In this document: positions 42,753 to 49,860 of the stretch, piece after piece | Position numbering within the stretch: the first letter of the stretch is position 1 | Layout: each line of letters begins with the position of its first letter | Assembly: GCA_034932745.1 (NCBI GenBank) | Contig: JAYFOJ010000002.1 | Location: 186,001-250,000, forward strand | Source of the DNA: JBAYST01 sp034932745 | Lineage (GTDB): Bacteria; Bacillota_I; Bacilli_A; RFN20; CAG-826 | DNA: 64,000 bases | Direction: 5' to 3' | Notes under the pieces: generated by a model | The model's input: only the letters and a program-made list of their open reading frames with translations | Database searches by the model: none | What the model was told of the DNA's origin: nothing | Position numbers and translations under genes: made by a program

Positions 42753-43233
42753 CATTTTGACTAGCGTTAACAATAATCTGAAAATCTTTTCGTTTCTTCA
42801 AGAAAGTGAATATGATGTACGCAACAATCATTACGCCCAATTCGCCGATTGCCACTTGAGCAACGGAAATCCAAAACGGTTCGTTTAAAACCCACCATAA
42901 TTCAAATCCAACGATGAATGAGTTGAATAAAACTGGGAAAATGGCTGCTATTGCTAATTTTTTCATAAAAATAATCACAATACAGGCAAGAAAAGTTGCT
43001 AGTGTTCCAAATCCCACATCGACTAAACCAATCGGTGATGCTAAATTAGCAATTGCAGTTCCTAAAGTAATACCGATGACATATTTTTTATTGAAAAAGC
43101 ATAGCAAAACTAGTATTTCCGCAATTCTAAACTGAAGGCCGTAGAACGATATTGGAATCGATATAATAGTAAGCGCTACATATAAAGCGCAAATCATCGC
43201 ATTGTAGACGATGTCTTTCGAAGTAATTTTCAA
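42736..43233 (-). CDS. queT: Queuosine-precursor ECF transporter S component QueT
   Basis: Membrane substrate-binding subunit that captures queuosine precursors and uses the shared EcfA1-A2-T module. 165 residues, about five hydrophobic helices, with ALYVALTIISIPISFYGLQFRIAE and LGTAIANLASPIGLVDVGFGT, typical of QueT. The best start is a TTG at 43233: AAGGAG lies 7 bases upstream, and that site is inside the pseudoknot of the riboswitch. In-frame ATG codons further up are within the riboswitch. Confidence 0.9.
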   Translation of the reverse strand: MKITSKDIVYNAMICALYVALTIISIPISFYGLQFRIAEILVLLCFFNKKYVIGITLGTAIANLASPIGLVDVGFGTLATFLACIVIIFMKKLAIAAIFPVLFNSFIVGFELWWVLNEPFWISVAQVAIGELGVMIVAYIIFTFLKKRKDFQIIVNASQNVDFKF

Positions 43234-43238
43234 TGGTT

Positions 43239-43280
43239 TTCTCCTTGTTTTCATCGGGTGGTTAATCAAGGCAACACCCT
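43239..43280 (-). ncRNA. preQ1-I-like riboswitch controlling queT translation
   Basis: An H-type pseudoknot on the minus strand: stem 1 GGGTG/CACCC (43275-43279 with 43256-43260) around a 14-base loop, and CCTTG in that loop (43267-43271) pairing with CAAGG downstream (43243-43247) across an A-rich joint GATGAAAA. The tail AAAACAAGG equals the 3' end of the Thermoanaerobacter preQ1-I riboswitch as I recall it. The second helix hides the AAGGAG of queT, so ligand binding should block translation. The loop is a few bases longer than usual. Confidence 0.7.
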
Positions 43281-43285
43281 AGTTT

Positions 43286-44212
43286 TTATAAATACTCTTT
43301 AATCAATTCTGAGATTGGAAGCACATTGATTTCTGAAGGATATTTCTTTTCGATTGAATCGGTCACGACGATGTCTTTAACGCCACAATCTTTGATTCGA
43401 TTGATAGCGCCTTTAGAAAAGACTGCATGAGAAGCCGCAATATAAACTGCTTTGGCACCTTTTTCTTTAAGAATGCGAACGGCGTTGGTAATTGTACCGC
43501 CTGTATCGATAATGTCGTCGATAATAATACATGTTTTATCTTTTACATCACCTTCGACAAACATCGTTTCGGAGTAATTAGGACGAGGTCTTTTCTTTTC
43601 GAGGATAATGACACTAGGCGCCAATAAGGCTTCGCTAAGAAGATGGGCCCTTTCGTTACTTCCATGATCTGGAGAAACGATGATGATATCTTTAGCGTTC
43701 GTTCCATCTTTTTTAAAAATGTTAGAGTAATAATCCGCAAATAATGAAGTAGTATTTACATCTTTAACTGGTATTTTAAAGAAGGTGTGAATTACTGGGG
43801 TATGCAAGTCAAAAGTAATAAGTGAATCAGCTCCAGAGACATTAATAATTCTTGCCACTACTTCACAAGAAACCGGTTCATTGTTCCACGATACTTCTTG
43901 TCTTGAATAGCCAAAATAAGGCATGATTAAATTCACTTTTTTAGCGCCCGCTCTTTTAACCGAATCAATAAAAAGGAGTAATTCAAATAAACGAGATACT
44001 GCTGGTTTAGAAGTCGATTGAATTACAAAAACGTTCTTGTCTTTTACGGGCGTTAATGTCTTGCACATTACTTCTCCATCAGCAAAGTGTTCAACCTTAG
44101 CCTTACCAAGAGGTATATTTAAAGACTTCGACAATTTGTCGGCAGTTTTCTTATTGGCGGTTAGTGAGAATAATATTCTATCTTCCATTTTATATGTGAT
44201 ATTGGCAAGCAC
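43286..44212 (-). CDS. prs: Ribose-phosphate pyrophosphokinase (PRPP synthetase)
   Basis: Makes PRPP from ribose 5-phosphate and ATP. LGKAKVEHFADGEVM, FVIQSTSKPAV, FDLHTPVIHTFF and the PRPP loop CIIIDDIIDTGGTI are clear. 308 residues. A GTG start at 44212 is preferred: AAGGAG is 8 bases before it and the N-terminus then has normal length; the ATG at 44188 has no ribosome site. The flexible-loop region YSRQEVSWNNEPVSCEV diverges from the usual YARQDRKxxxREPI. Overlaps the upstream kinase-like gene by 23 bases. Confidence 0.9.
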   Translation of the reverse strand: MLANITYKMEDRILFSLTANKKTADKLSKSLNIPLGKAKVEHFADGEVMCKTLTPVKDKNVFVIQSTSKPAVSRLFELLLFIDSVKRAGAKKVNLIMPYFGYSRQEVSWNNEPVSCEVVARIINVSGADSLITFDLHTPVIHTFFKIPVKDVNTTSLFADYYSNIFKKDGTNAKDIIIVSPDHGSNERAHLLSEALLAPSVIILEKKRPRPNYSETMFVEGDVKDKTCIIIDDIIDTGGTITNAVRILKEKGAKAVYIAASHAVFSKGAINRIKDCGVKDIVVTDSIEKKYPSEINVLPISELIKEYL

Positions 44213-44774
44213 ACATCACAATCTCCTTATTCGTCGCGTATTCATCTTTAAGACGCATTTTGTCGACTTGTAAACCTTTCGAATTGATATAATCCGCCAG
44301 TTCTTTAGTGTAGAACCAATATCTTAATCCAACCAAATCGAATGATCGATTTTTATCATAACCCGCTACATAATCAAAAGGAAGATAATAAAGTCTACCG
44401 TTATATAACTTCCAGTTATCTGGGCGGAAATCTAAAGTGATTTTTTCATGTTCTGCATACCACGCTGCTTCGAATATTTTCTCGTAATACGCTTTATCTA
44501 AAGATTGATTAACAATGACGTCAAGGGCCGTTGGACCGGGAATGTAATCTAATATAACAGAATTACTTTTTTTATCGATGATTTGGACTTTAGGAATCGA
44601 AATACCGGATATTTTTAATTCGCGACTTTTTTTGATAAAGTCTTCTAATTCAAGTGAATTCTCGACAAAACGCTTTAATAGGAATTCTTTGTTTTTCCTT
44701 GTGACTTTGAAAGATTTATGTGAAATTTGTTCGACAATATCGAATATTTTACCTTTAATTTTGATTTGTTCCAT
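44190..44774 (-). CDS. Kinase-fold protein of unknown target, coupled to prs
   Basis: 194 residues from the ATG at 44774 (weak ribosome site, start uncertain). A small eukaryotic-like or APH-type kinase fold is suggested: KEFLLKRF (Lys34), hinge SVILDYIPGPTALDVI (74-86), a catalytic-loop-like LDFRPDNWKLYNGRLYYLPFDYV (114-136) with D115, D119, N120 and a metal-binding-like D134. The usual His of HRD/HGD is absent. The last 23 bases overlap prs. No function is recognised; kinase fold is an inference from motif order. Confidence 0.45.
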   Translation of the reverse strand: MEQIKIKGKIFDIVEQISHKSFKVTRKNKEFLLKRFVENSLELEDFIKKSRELKISGISIPKVQIIDKKSNSVILDYIPGPTALDVIVNQSLDKAYYEKIFEAAWYAEHEKITLDFRPDNWKLYNGRLYYLPFDYVAGYDKNRSFDLVGLRYWFYTKELADYINSKGLQVDKMRLKDEYATNKEIVMCACQYHI

Positions 44775-44804
44775 TGATAGATGCTTTTTTATCAACCTTT
44801 CTCT

Positions 44805-44821
44805 TGTTGATATAATCAACA
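44805..44821. promoter_or_regulatory. 17-bp palindrome at the start of the kinase-prs transcript
   Basis: TGTTGAT-ATA-ATCAACA, perfect 7-3-7, just downstream of the -10 and over the expected transcript start. Confidence 0.5.
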
Positions 44822-44826
44822 TTAAA

Positions 44827-44855
44827 AGAATACGACAAAGAACTGCCACTATCAA
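44827..44855 (-). promoter_or_regulatory. Promoter of the kinase-like gene and prs
   Basis: Minus strand TTGATA (44850-44855), 17-base spacer, TATTCT (44827-44832), 53 bases before the start codon. Confidence 0.55.
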
Positions 44856-44859
44856 GTTT

Positions 44860-44890
44860 TGCAAAAAGAAAAGAGGAACATGTCCTCTTC
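44860..44890 (-). terminator. Terminator of the metalloprotease gene
   Basis: AAGAGGA and TCCTCTT around a 5-base loop, followed on the minus strand by TTTCTTTTT. Confidence 0.75.
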
Positions 44891-44908
44891 TCTTTGATAT
44901 GAGTTTTA

Positions 44909-46348
44909 CTAGTTTTTCGTAATCGATAGTGTGACGTTAGTGCCACTAATCGAAATTACTGAGAACGAATATGGTAATGTAGTGTTGCTGTTGAGTTTTC
45001 CGGAGTTCACGAAGAATGAAGCATATGAACTCATCGAGAATGACTTACCAGCAGTCCAAACATCGGATGCGGAGAATTGTCCGCCATTTTGATAGGTGTT
45101 TGTACCACCTGCTTGTAATAAATGAAGCAATCTATAATTACGATATGCACTATTTAAAGCGCCATTACTTCCAGTCGTATTGCTCGTTGCGTGATAGTAA
45201 GTGTTACCGGCTTCGATAGTCGTTGCAATCGTAGGGGTTGCACCACTATAGTTTTTCATTAATCTAGCATCGACGTGCCATACTCTTATACCAACCGTAT
45301 TCGGTCCTTTTGGGCTTCCTGAATATTGATACTTTGAGTCAAAGTAATTTAGACCTGTTGGCGAGTAGACATCAAGAATCAAATACTCATCAAATGGAGA
45401 ATTGGTACTTAAACTATTTGGGGAAAGAATAACTGCATCTCCTGGAGCGATTGTTAATGTTGTGCTTCCAGTAGGAACAATTGGATCAATCCATCCTAAT
45501 GCAAGTTTGGAATATGGATCGTGTTCGCCAACGTTATAATCCTGCATACTGAATCCACCGGCTGCTCCGTATGAACTAGTCGAATCGTAATTATAATAAT
45601 CATCTAGTCCCATGACGTGACCTAATTCATGAATATAAGTGTGCGCATCGACAGTGCAGTTAGAAGATTCGCTCATAAAATCATAAGAGGCCCAGAAATA
45701 GGTGTTTGCAGTTGGAGATGTTTTATTTGAATTAGCACCAGTCCAATATGTATATGCCCATAAATTATCGTTACTAGCATAATTATTAGGAGCGTTATAA
45801 ATTAAGATAACTCCATCGATATAGCCATCGCTATCAGAGTCAAATTCTGTTCCATTTGAACTATATGTGGTCTTGTACCAGTTTGTTGCTGATGTAACTA
45901 ACGTGGTCGTTTGATCTTCAGTAATACTGGTGCCGTAACTAGCACTATACCATCCAGAGACCGTTCCGGTGATGGTTAACTTACCTTTTGATTCTGTATG
46001 ATAGAACGAAGCGACTGATTCCCAACCGGTTTCCGCTTCGGTACCAAAATATGCCAATCTAATTTTTTCTCTAACAGCTTCAGTAGCATTATTCGCATAG
46101 TTATTTAATTTGACTGGAATTACCAATAGATTGACCGTGCCGGAAGTTGGCATTGAATCCATATTATCGTAATAGTTATTATCCATGTAATCGCGATAAT
46201 TGTAAGACATGCTAGGATAACGGACATTAGAGGTACTTCCATTTGAACTTGAATCAGTATTTGAACTACTTGGGGTAACATTAAAACCACAGCTAGTCAA
46301 AAGGGCTGATAAAAGCGTCAGAACGAGAACATTTTGATGTTTTTTCAT
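44909..46348 (-). CDS. Secreted M6-like zinc metalloprotease lipoprotein
   Basis: Extracellular protease anchored by a lipobox (LLTSCG, Cys near residue 20), followed by a Ser/Asn-rich linker. Catalytic motif HELGHVMGLDDYY (about residue 240) is HExxHxxGxxD, with YGAAGGFSMQDYN-type sequence after it, as in M6/immune-inhibitor-like peptidases. The C-terminal part looks beta-rich (LTIAPGDAVILSPNS onward). 479 residues. AAGGAA lies 8 bases before the ATG. Likely degrades host or mucosal proteins; substrate unknown. Confidence 0.85.
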   Translation of the reverse strand: MKKHQNVLVLTLLSALLTSCGFNVTPSSSNTDSSSNGSTSNVRYPSMSYNYRDYMDNNYYDNMDSMPTSGTVNLLVIPVKLNNYANNATEAVREKIRLAYFGTEAETGWESVASFYHTESKGKLTITGTVSGWYSASYGTSITEDQTTTLVTSATNWYKTTYSSNGTEFDSDSDGYIDGVILIYNAPNNYASNDNLWAYTYWTGANSNKTSPTANTYFWASYDFMSESSNCTVDAHTYIHELGHVMGLDDYYNYDSTSSYGAAGGFSMQDYNVGEHDPYSKLALGWIDPIVPTGSTTLTIAPGDAVILSPNSLSTNSPFDEYLILDVYSPTGLNYFDSKYQYSGSPKGPNTVGIRVWHVDARLMKNYSGATPTIATTIEAGNTYYHATSNTTGSNGALNSAYRNYRLLHLLQAGGTNTYQNGGQFSASDVWTAGKSFSMSSYASFFVNSGKLNSNTTLPYSFSVISISGTNVTLSITKN

Positions 46349-46370
46349 AAACGATTTCCTTAATTGATAA

Positions 46371-46399
46371 ACAATACCTACGTATTATTTACTGACCAA
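46371..46399 (-). promoter_or_regulatory. Promoter of the metalloprotease gene
   Basis: Minus strand TTGGTC (46394-46399), 17-base spacer, TATTGT (46371-46376). Confidence 0.45.
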
Positions 46400-46408
46400 A
46401 CTATTAAA

Positions 46409-47362
46409 TTATTGGAAATCTCCAGTATAAAAGCAATTAGAAAAAGACATTCTTGAGTTAACCAAACATCCATCGTGGTTAATTTGTCGCACAAACGCCA
46501 ATATTTTTGATCTTAAAACCGTCGGTACTTTACAATCTAGTAACTTGATTCCTTCATCAAAATCATATTTGGCGTTTTCGATTAAATCCAAAAAAGACTT
46601 ATTAGAAGGTTCTCCGGTCACTGGATGAATCCACTTTGAGTGTTTTAAATTTAGATAGTCTACTTCACTATCGTCATTTACAGATTTCGGTGTAGACATA
46701 GAGTTAAGAAGAGAATATCTAAAATGTTTCTCGAAAAATTTCTTTTTAGTACCAGTTTTAGAATGCAATAAATGGTTCGCTGTTTCCATATCTTTTACGG
46801 CGTAGACAAATGATAAAGGAAAAACGGAAGGATTTTTCATAATTTCTCGTGCAAAATCGTAATACGCTAACGATATAATTTTTAAGTATTTAGTTTTCGC
46901 TTTCGTGGCTAAAGATGGGTCGATTTTCCGATATCCTTTTTTCTTCATGAACAATGAGTCAATTCTCGACTCAAACAAAGAGTGAATATAGGCATATTTT
47001 TTAGACTCGTCTTTATTGCACGCAAATCCGCTTCGATAAAAGACATAAGGATGGCAATTACGGTCGACACAGTAATGCATAATAAATCCGGTTATATATG
47101 CTTTCAAAACCGCTTTTTCCTCGTTGTTTGATTTATTTATTCTGTTGATCATAAATTCGAAGAAATCTGTCAAATCAATATGGTGAATGTTTGTTCCAAA
47201 CTCCCGATTCTCATTGGTTAGTTTTCGACTTCCAAAAATCTTATATCCGTAGTAAAAAAATGGGTCGCTGCCTTGTGAACCAAGCAAAATGATGTTGCGA
47301 TATTCAGCGTCTTTTTGAGTGTTTTTATCTGCAAAAATATAATGCGTTAAATATGCTGGCAT
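46409..47362 (-). CDS. Zinc-dependent phospholipase C-like protein
   Basis: 317 residues resembling the zinc-dependent phospholipase C/S1-P1-like family (PF00882): MPAYLTHYIFADK with the first His, LLGSQGSDPFFYYG, HHIDLTDFFEFM, KAYITGFIMHYCVDRNCHPYVFYR. His and Asp residues in these blocks would hold the metals. No signal peptide, so it may act inside the cell on lipids or phosphoesters. It starts 2 bases after the MFS gene, which suggests a joint role, for example uptake and breakdown of a phosphodiester. Substrate unknown. Confidence 0.7.
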   Translation of the reverse strand: MPAYLTHYIFADKNTQKDAEYRNIILLGSQGSDPFFYYGYKIFGSRKLTNENREFGTNIHHIDLTDFFEFMINRINKSNNEEKAVLKAYITGFIMHYCVDRNCHPYVFYRSGFACNKDESKKYAYIHSLFESRIDSLFMKKKGYRKIDPSLATKAKTKYLKIISLAYYDFAREIMKNPSVFPLSFVYAVKDMETANHLLHSKTGTKKKFFEKHFRYSLLNSMSTPKSVNDDSEVDYLNLKHSKWIHPVTGEPSNKSFLDLIENAKYDFDEGIKLLDCKVPTVLRSKILAFVRQINHDGCLVNSRMSFSNCFYTGDFQ

Positions 47363-47364
47363 AA

Positions 47365-48753
47365 TTAGTCTTGATCGAAAGCCTCCAATCCTTTTTTAGA
47401 TTCAGTTTTTTTACCTTTTGTGTTTCCGATGAAAAGGAAGACGATTAGTGATGCGGTAAATAAGACAGCACTATATGGGAACATAACCGGCCATGCGAAA
47501 CTCGTTCCAACCAAGGCTCCAAGCGCGATTGGAGTTAACGATTGAGCAAGCATTGAAGTCGCGTAATAAATACCTGTAAATTTCCCGACCGTACTAGCAG
47601 TGGCTAATTCGACCACCATTGGATACGAACAACAATTTATTAATGCCCAGCCAATACCAGCGACGACAAAGAAGGCATAGTACGCAAGTACAAACAATCC
47701 TTCGACTGTGGTTACACCAGTAAAAATAGGCCCGATAAAGAAGATTCCGATCATCGATAAAATCATTAATATTAGTCCAATAACAATAGTCCATTTACGA
47801 CCGATTTTGTCTGCTAAAAACCCTGCAGGGATAAAAGTAATCAATGACGCTACTGTTAGAATAATAATTCCTAACGAGAAAGATTTAAAATCGATATAGA
47901 ATGTGCAATAGTTACTCCAAAATGTTTCGACGGCGTTAAAGGCAGCAAACCATAAGAAAATTGCAATAATCAATATTGTCAAAAACCTTTTATTTCTTTT
48001 CGACAACTTTTGGTTTTCTACTAGTGGCTCTTCGACTTCTGCTTCGAGTTCGCCACGAGCCATTTCTTCTTTCATTTCATCGACGATTTTATTTTCTTTA
48101 ATTGTGATTGCTAAAACAATCATCGATGCAATCATCAAAATAGCGGCAATAATGAATGGCAAGTACATCATTATCATTCCTCTTGAATCGACAAAATATT
48201 GCTTAGTAGCGATAAATAAGGCGATTGCGCCCGCTAAAATAGCTCCAACATATCCAACGAGATTAATTACGCCATTAGCTTTTGCCCTAAGTGGTTTTGG
48301 CGTTATATCCGGCATTAATGATACTGCTGGATTTCGATAAGCCTGCATAAAAATAAGAACAAGCGCCATAGTAATAATGAATCCAACTAGAGAATCAGCA
48401 GCGTATGCAATTGGAAGAAAGATTAACGCAATTGAAGCAAGAATTGTTCCGCCGATAATATATGGCATTCTTTTTCCTAACTTTGTTTTTGTTTTATCTG
48501 ATAGCCATCCAAATATTGGAAGCATAAATAAAGCAAAAACATTGTCCATCGCCATTAAAACGCCGACGAGGTATTGAACTTCTTCTTCGGTTTGTCCAAG
48601 TTGTTCTTTTAATAATTGCGTAAGAATTACTGGGCAATAAGTGTTATAAACTTGCCAAAGCATTAGAATTCCAAAAAATGCAAAACCAATAATCAAAGTC
48701 CTCTTGTAATTCAAAGATAATTTACGATCTTTTGTCTGGACATTCTTTTCCAT
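47365..48753 (-). CDS. MFS transporter, sugar-symporter-like
   Basis: 462 residues with about 12 membrane helices. The loop GWLSDKTKTKLGKRMPYIIGG after helix 2 and RAKANGVINLVGYVGAI are of the type found in GPH/SLC45-like sugar transporters. A charged cytosolic loop (EMKEEMARGELEAEVEEPLVE) separates the halves, where GFLADKIGRKWTIVIG repeats the MFS signature. Cotranscribed with the phospholipase C-like gene. Substrate cannot be told. Confidence 0.8.
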   Translation of the reverse strand: MEKNVQTKDRKLSLNYKRTLIIGFAFFGILMLWQVYNTYCPVILTQLLKEQLGQTEEEVQYLVGVLMAMDNVFALFMLPIFGWLSDKTKTKLGKRMPYIIGGTILASIALIFLPIAYAADSLVGFIITMALVLIFMQAYRNPAVSLMPDITPKPLRAKANGVINLVGYVGAILAGAIALFIATKQYFVDSRGMIMMYLPFIIAAILMIASMIVLAITIKENKIVDEMKEEMARGELEAEVEEPLVENQKLSKRNKRFLTILIIAIFLWFAAFNAVETFWSNYCTFYIDFKSFSLGIIILTVASLITFIPAGFLADKIGRKWTIVIGLILMILSMIGIFFIGPIFTGVTTVEGLFVLAYYAFFVVAGIGWALINCCSYPMVVELATASTVGKFTGIYYATSMLAQSLTPIALGALVGTSFAWPVMFPYSAVLFTASLIVFLFIGNTKGKKTESKKGLEAFDQD

Positions 48754-48832
48754 ATGTATTCCTCTTTTATTATTATCGCAAATTATCGAACAAATATATT
48801 AGTAGTTTTGCTTAATTGGAAAAGGGTTTCTC

Positions 48833-49792
48833 ATGTTCTATACTATTTTCATGGATGACATCAAGGTCTCAATAGTCGCAATAACTCACAATCAAGAAAA
48901 CTATATCAAAAGAGCTTTAACATCTTTAGTTAATCAAGATTTTAAACTTCCATATGAAATTATCGTTGTAAACGATTCTTCGAAAGATTTGACCGGAAAT
49001 ATCATCGCAGATTTCGTCAAAAAATATGCAAACATCAAGGTGGTAAATGTGAACTGCCACGCGGCAGGATTAGCAAGAATTGAAGGAATCAAAATTTCTC
49101 GTGGAAAATACATAACTTTTCTAGATTGTGACGACTATTATGACCATAAAATGGTTAGTACCCTTTATGAAGTTATTGAAAAAGAAGAAGCAGATTTAGT
49201 CAACTGTTCTAACTTCTATATCAAGAAAAATAGAATCAAAAAAAATCCATGGGTGAAGGATATTGTTTTGAACAAAATAGAGGCCTTAGATGCCCTATTT
49301 AGTGACACCTATTTTCATGGCTTTATGTGGGCAAAAATTTTTAAAGGTGAAATCATTCGAAATATCAACTTTAATCTCCCGAAAGAAAATATCATTTTTG
49401 AAGACATTTTAATGTCTTTTGAAATAATTTTAAAATGCACCAAAATTGTATCGATAAGTACACCGCTTTACTATTACGACAAGAACAATCTGGAATCGAT
49501 TACTAATGCGACGCAATGTCGAGCGCAAAGTAATGTAAATATTTTTGCGGCTATTAGGTATGAGATTGATATGCTGAATGATTTTGATTTCTTAAAAATC
49601 TGGCGAAAGCACAACACGAGAAGGAAGTTTTCAATCATCGCTGACGCCTACATGGATCGTAGAAATAATAATATATTCAAAACTGTTAAAATCAGTTTTG
49701 CACAACTAAAAGCATTAAATTGTAAAAATAAAATCGACATTAAATCTTATGTTTTTAGCAACTTTATAAAAAAGTGTTTTGGAATGCGCTAA
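48833..49792 (+). CDS. GT2 family glycosyltransferase
   Basis: GT-A fold transferase, 319 residues. VSIVAITHNQENYIKRALTSLVNQ at the start, NDSSKDLTGNI (nucleotide site), the metal-binding DCDD in YITFLDCDDYYD, and MWAKIFKGEII plus IIFEDILMSFEII (acidic base region). Resembles capsule or wall-polysaccharide transferases. AAAAGGG lies 6 bases before the ATG. Single gene, divergent from the MFS operon; acceptor unknown. Confidence 0.85.
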   Translation: MFYTIFMDDIKVSIVAITHNQENYIKRALTSLVNQDFKLPYEIIVVNDSSKDLTGNIIADFVKKYANIKVVNVNCHAAGLARIEGIKISRGKYITFLDCDDYYDHKMVSTLYEVIEKEEADLVNCSNFYIKKNRIKKNPWVKDIVLNKIEALDALFSDTYFHGFMWAKIFKGEIIRNINFNLPKENIIFEDILMSFEIILKCTKIVSISTPLYYYDKNNLESITNATQCRAQSNVNIFAAIRYEIDMLNDFDFLKIWRKHNTRRKFSIIADAYMDRRNNNIFKTVKISFAQLKALNCKNKIDIKSYVFSNFIKKCFGMR

Positions 49793-49820
49793 AAAAGACG
49801 TTAAATAAAAATGTTGGAGC

Positions 49821-49850
49821 TTACCAATAAAACGAAAAGAATATTGGTAA
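49821..49850 (+). repeat. Inverted repeat before the nuclease gene
   Basis: TTACCAAT (49821-49828) and ATTGGTAA (49843-49850), perfect 8-bp arms with a 14-base loop, ending 10 bases before the ATG. No T tract follows, so it is not a normal terminator. Confidence 0.5.
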
Positions 49851-49860
49851 ATATTATACT

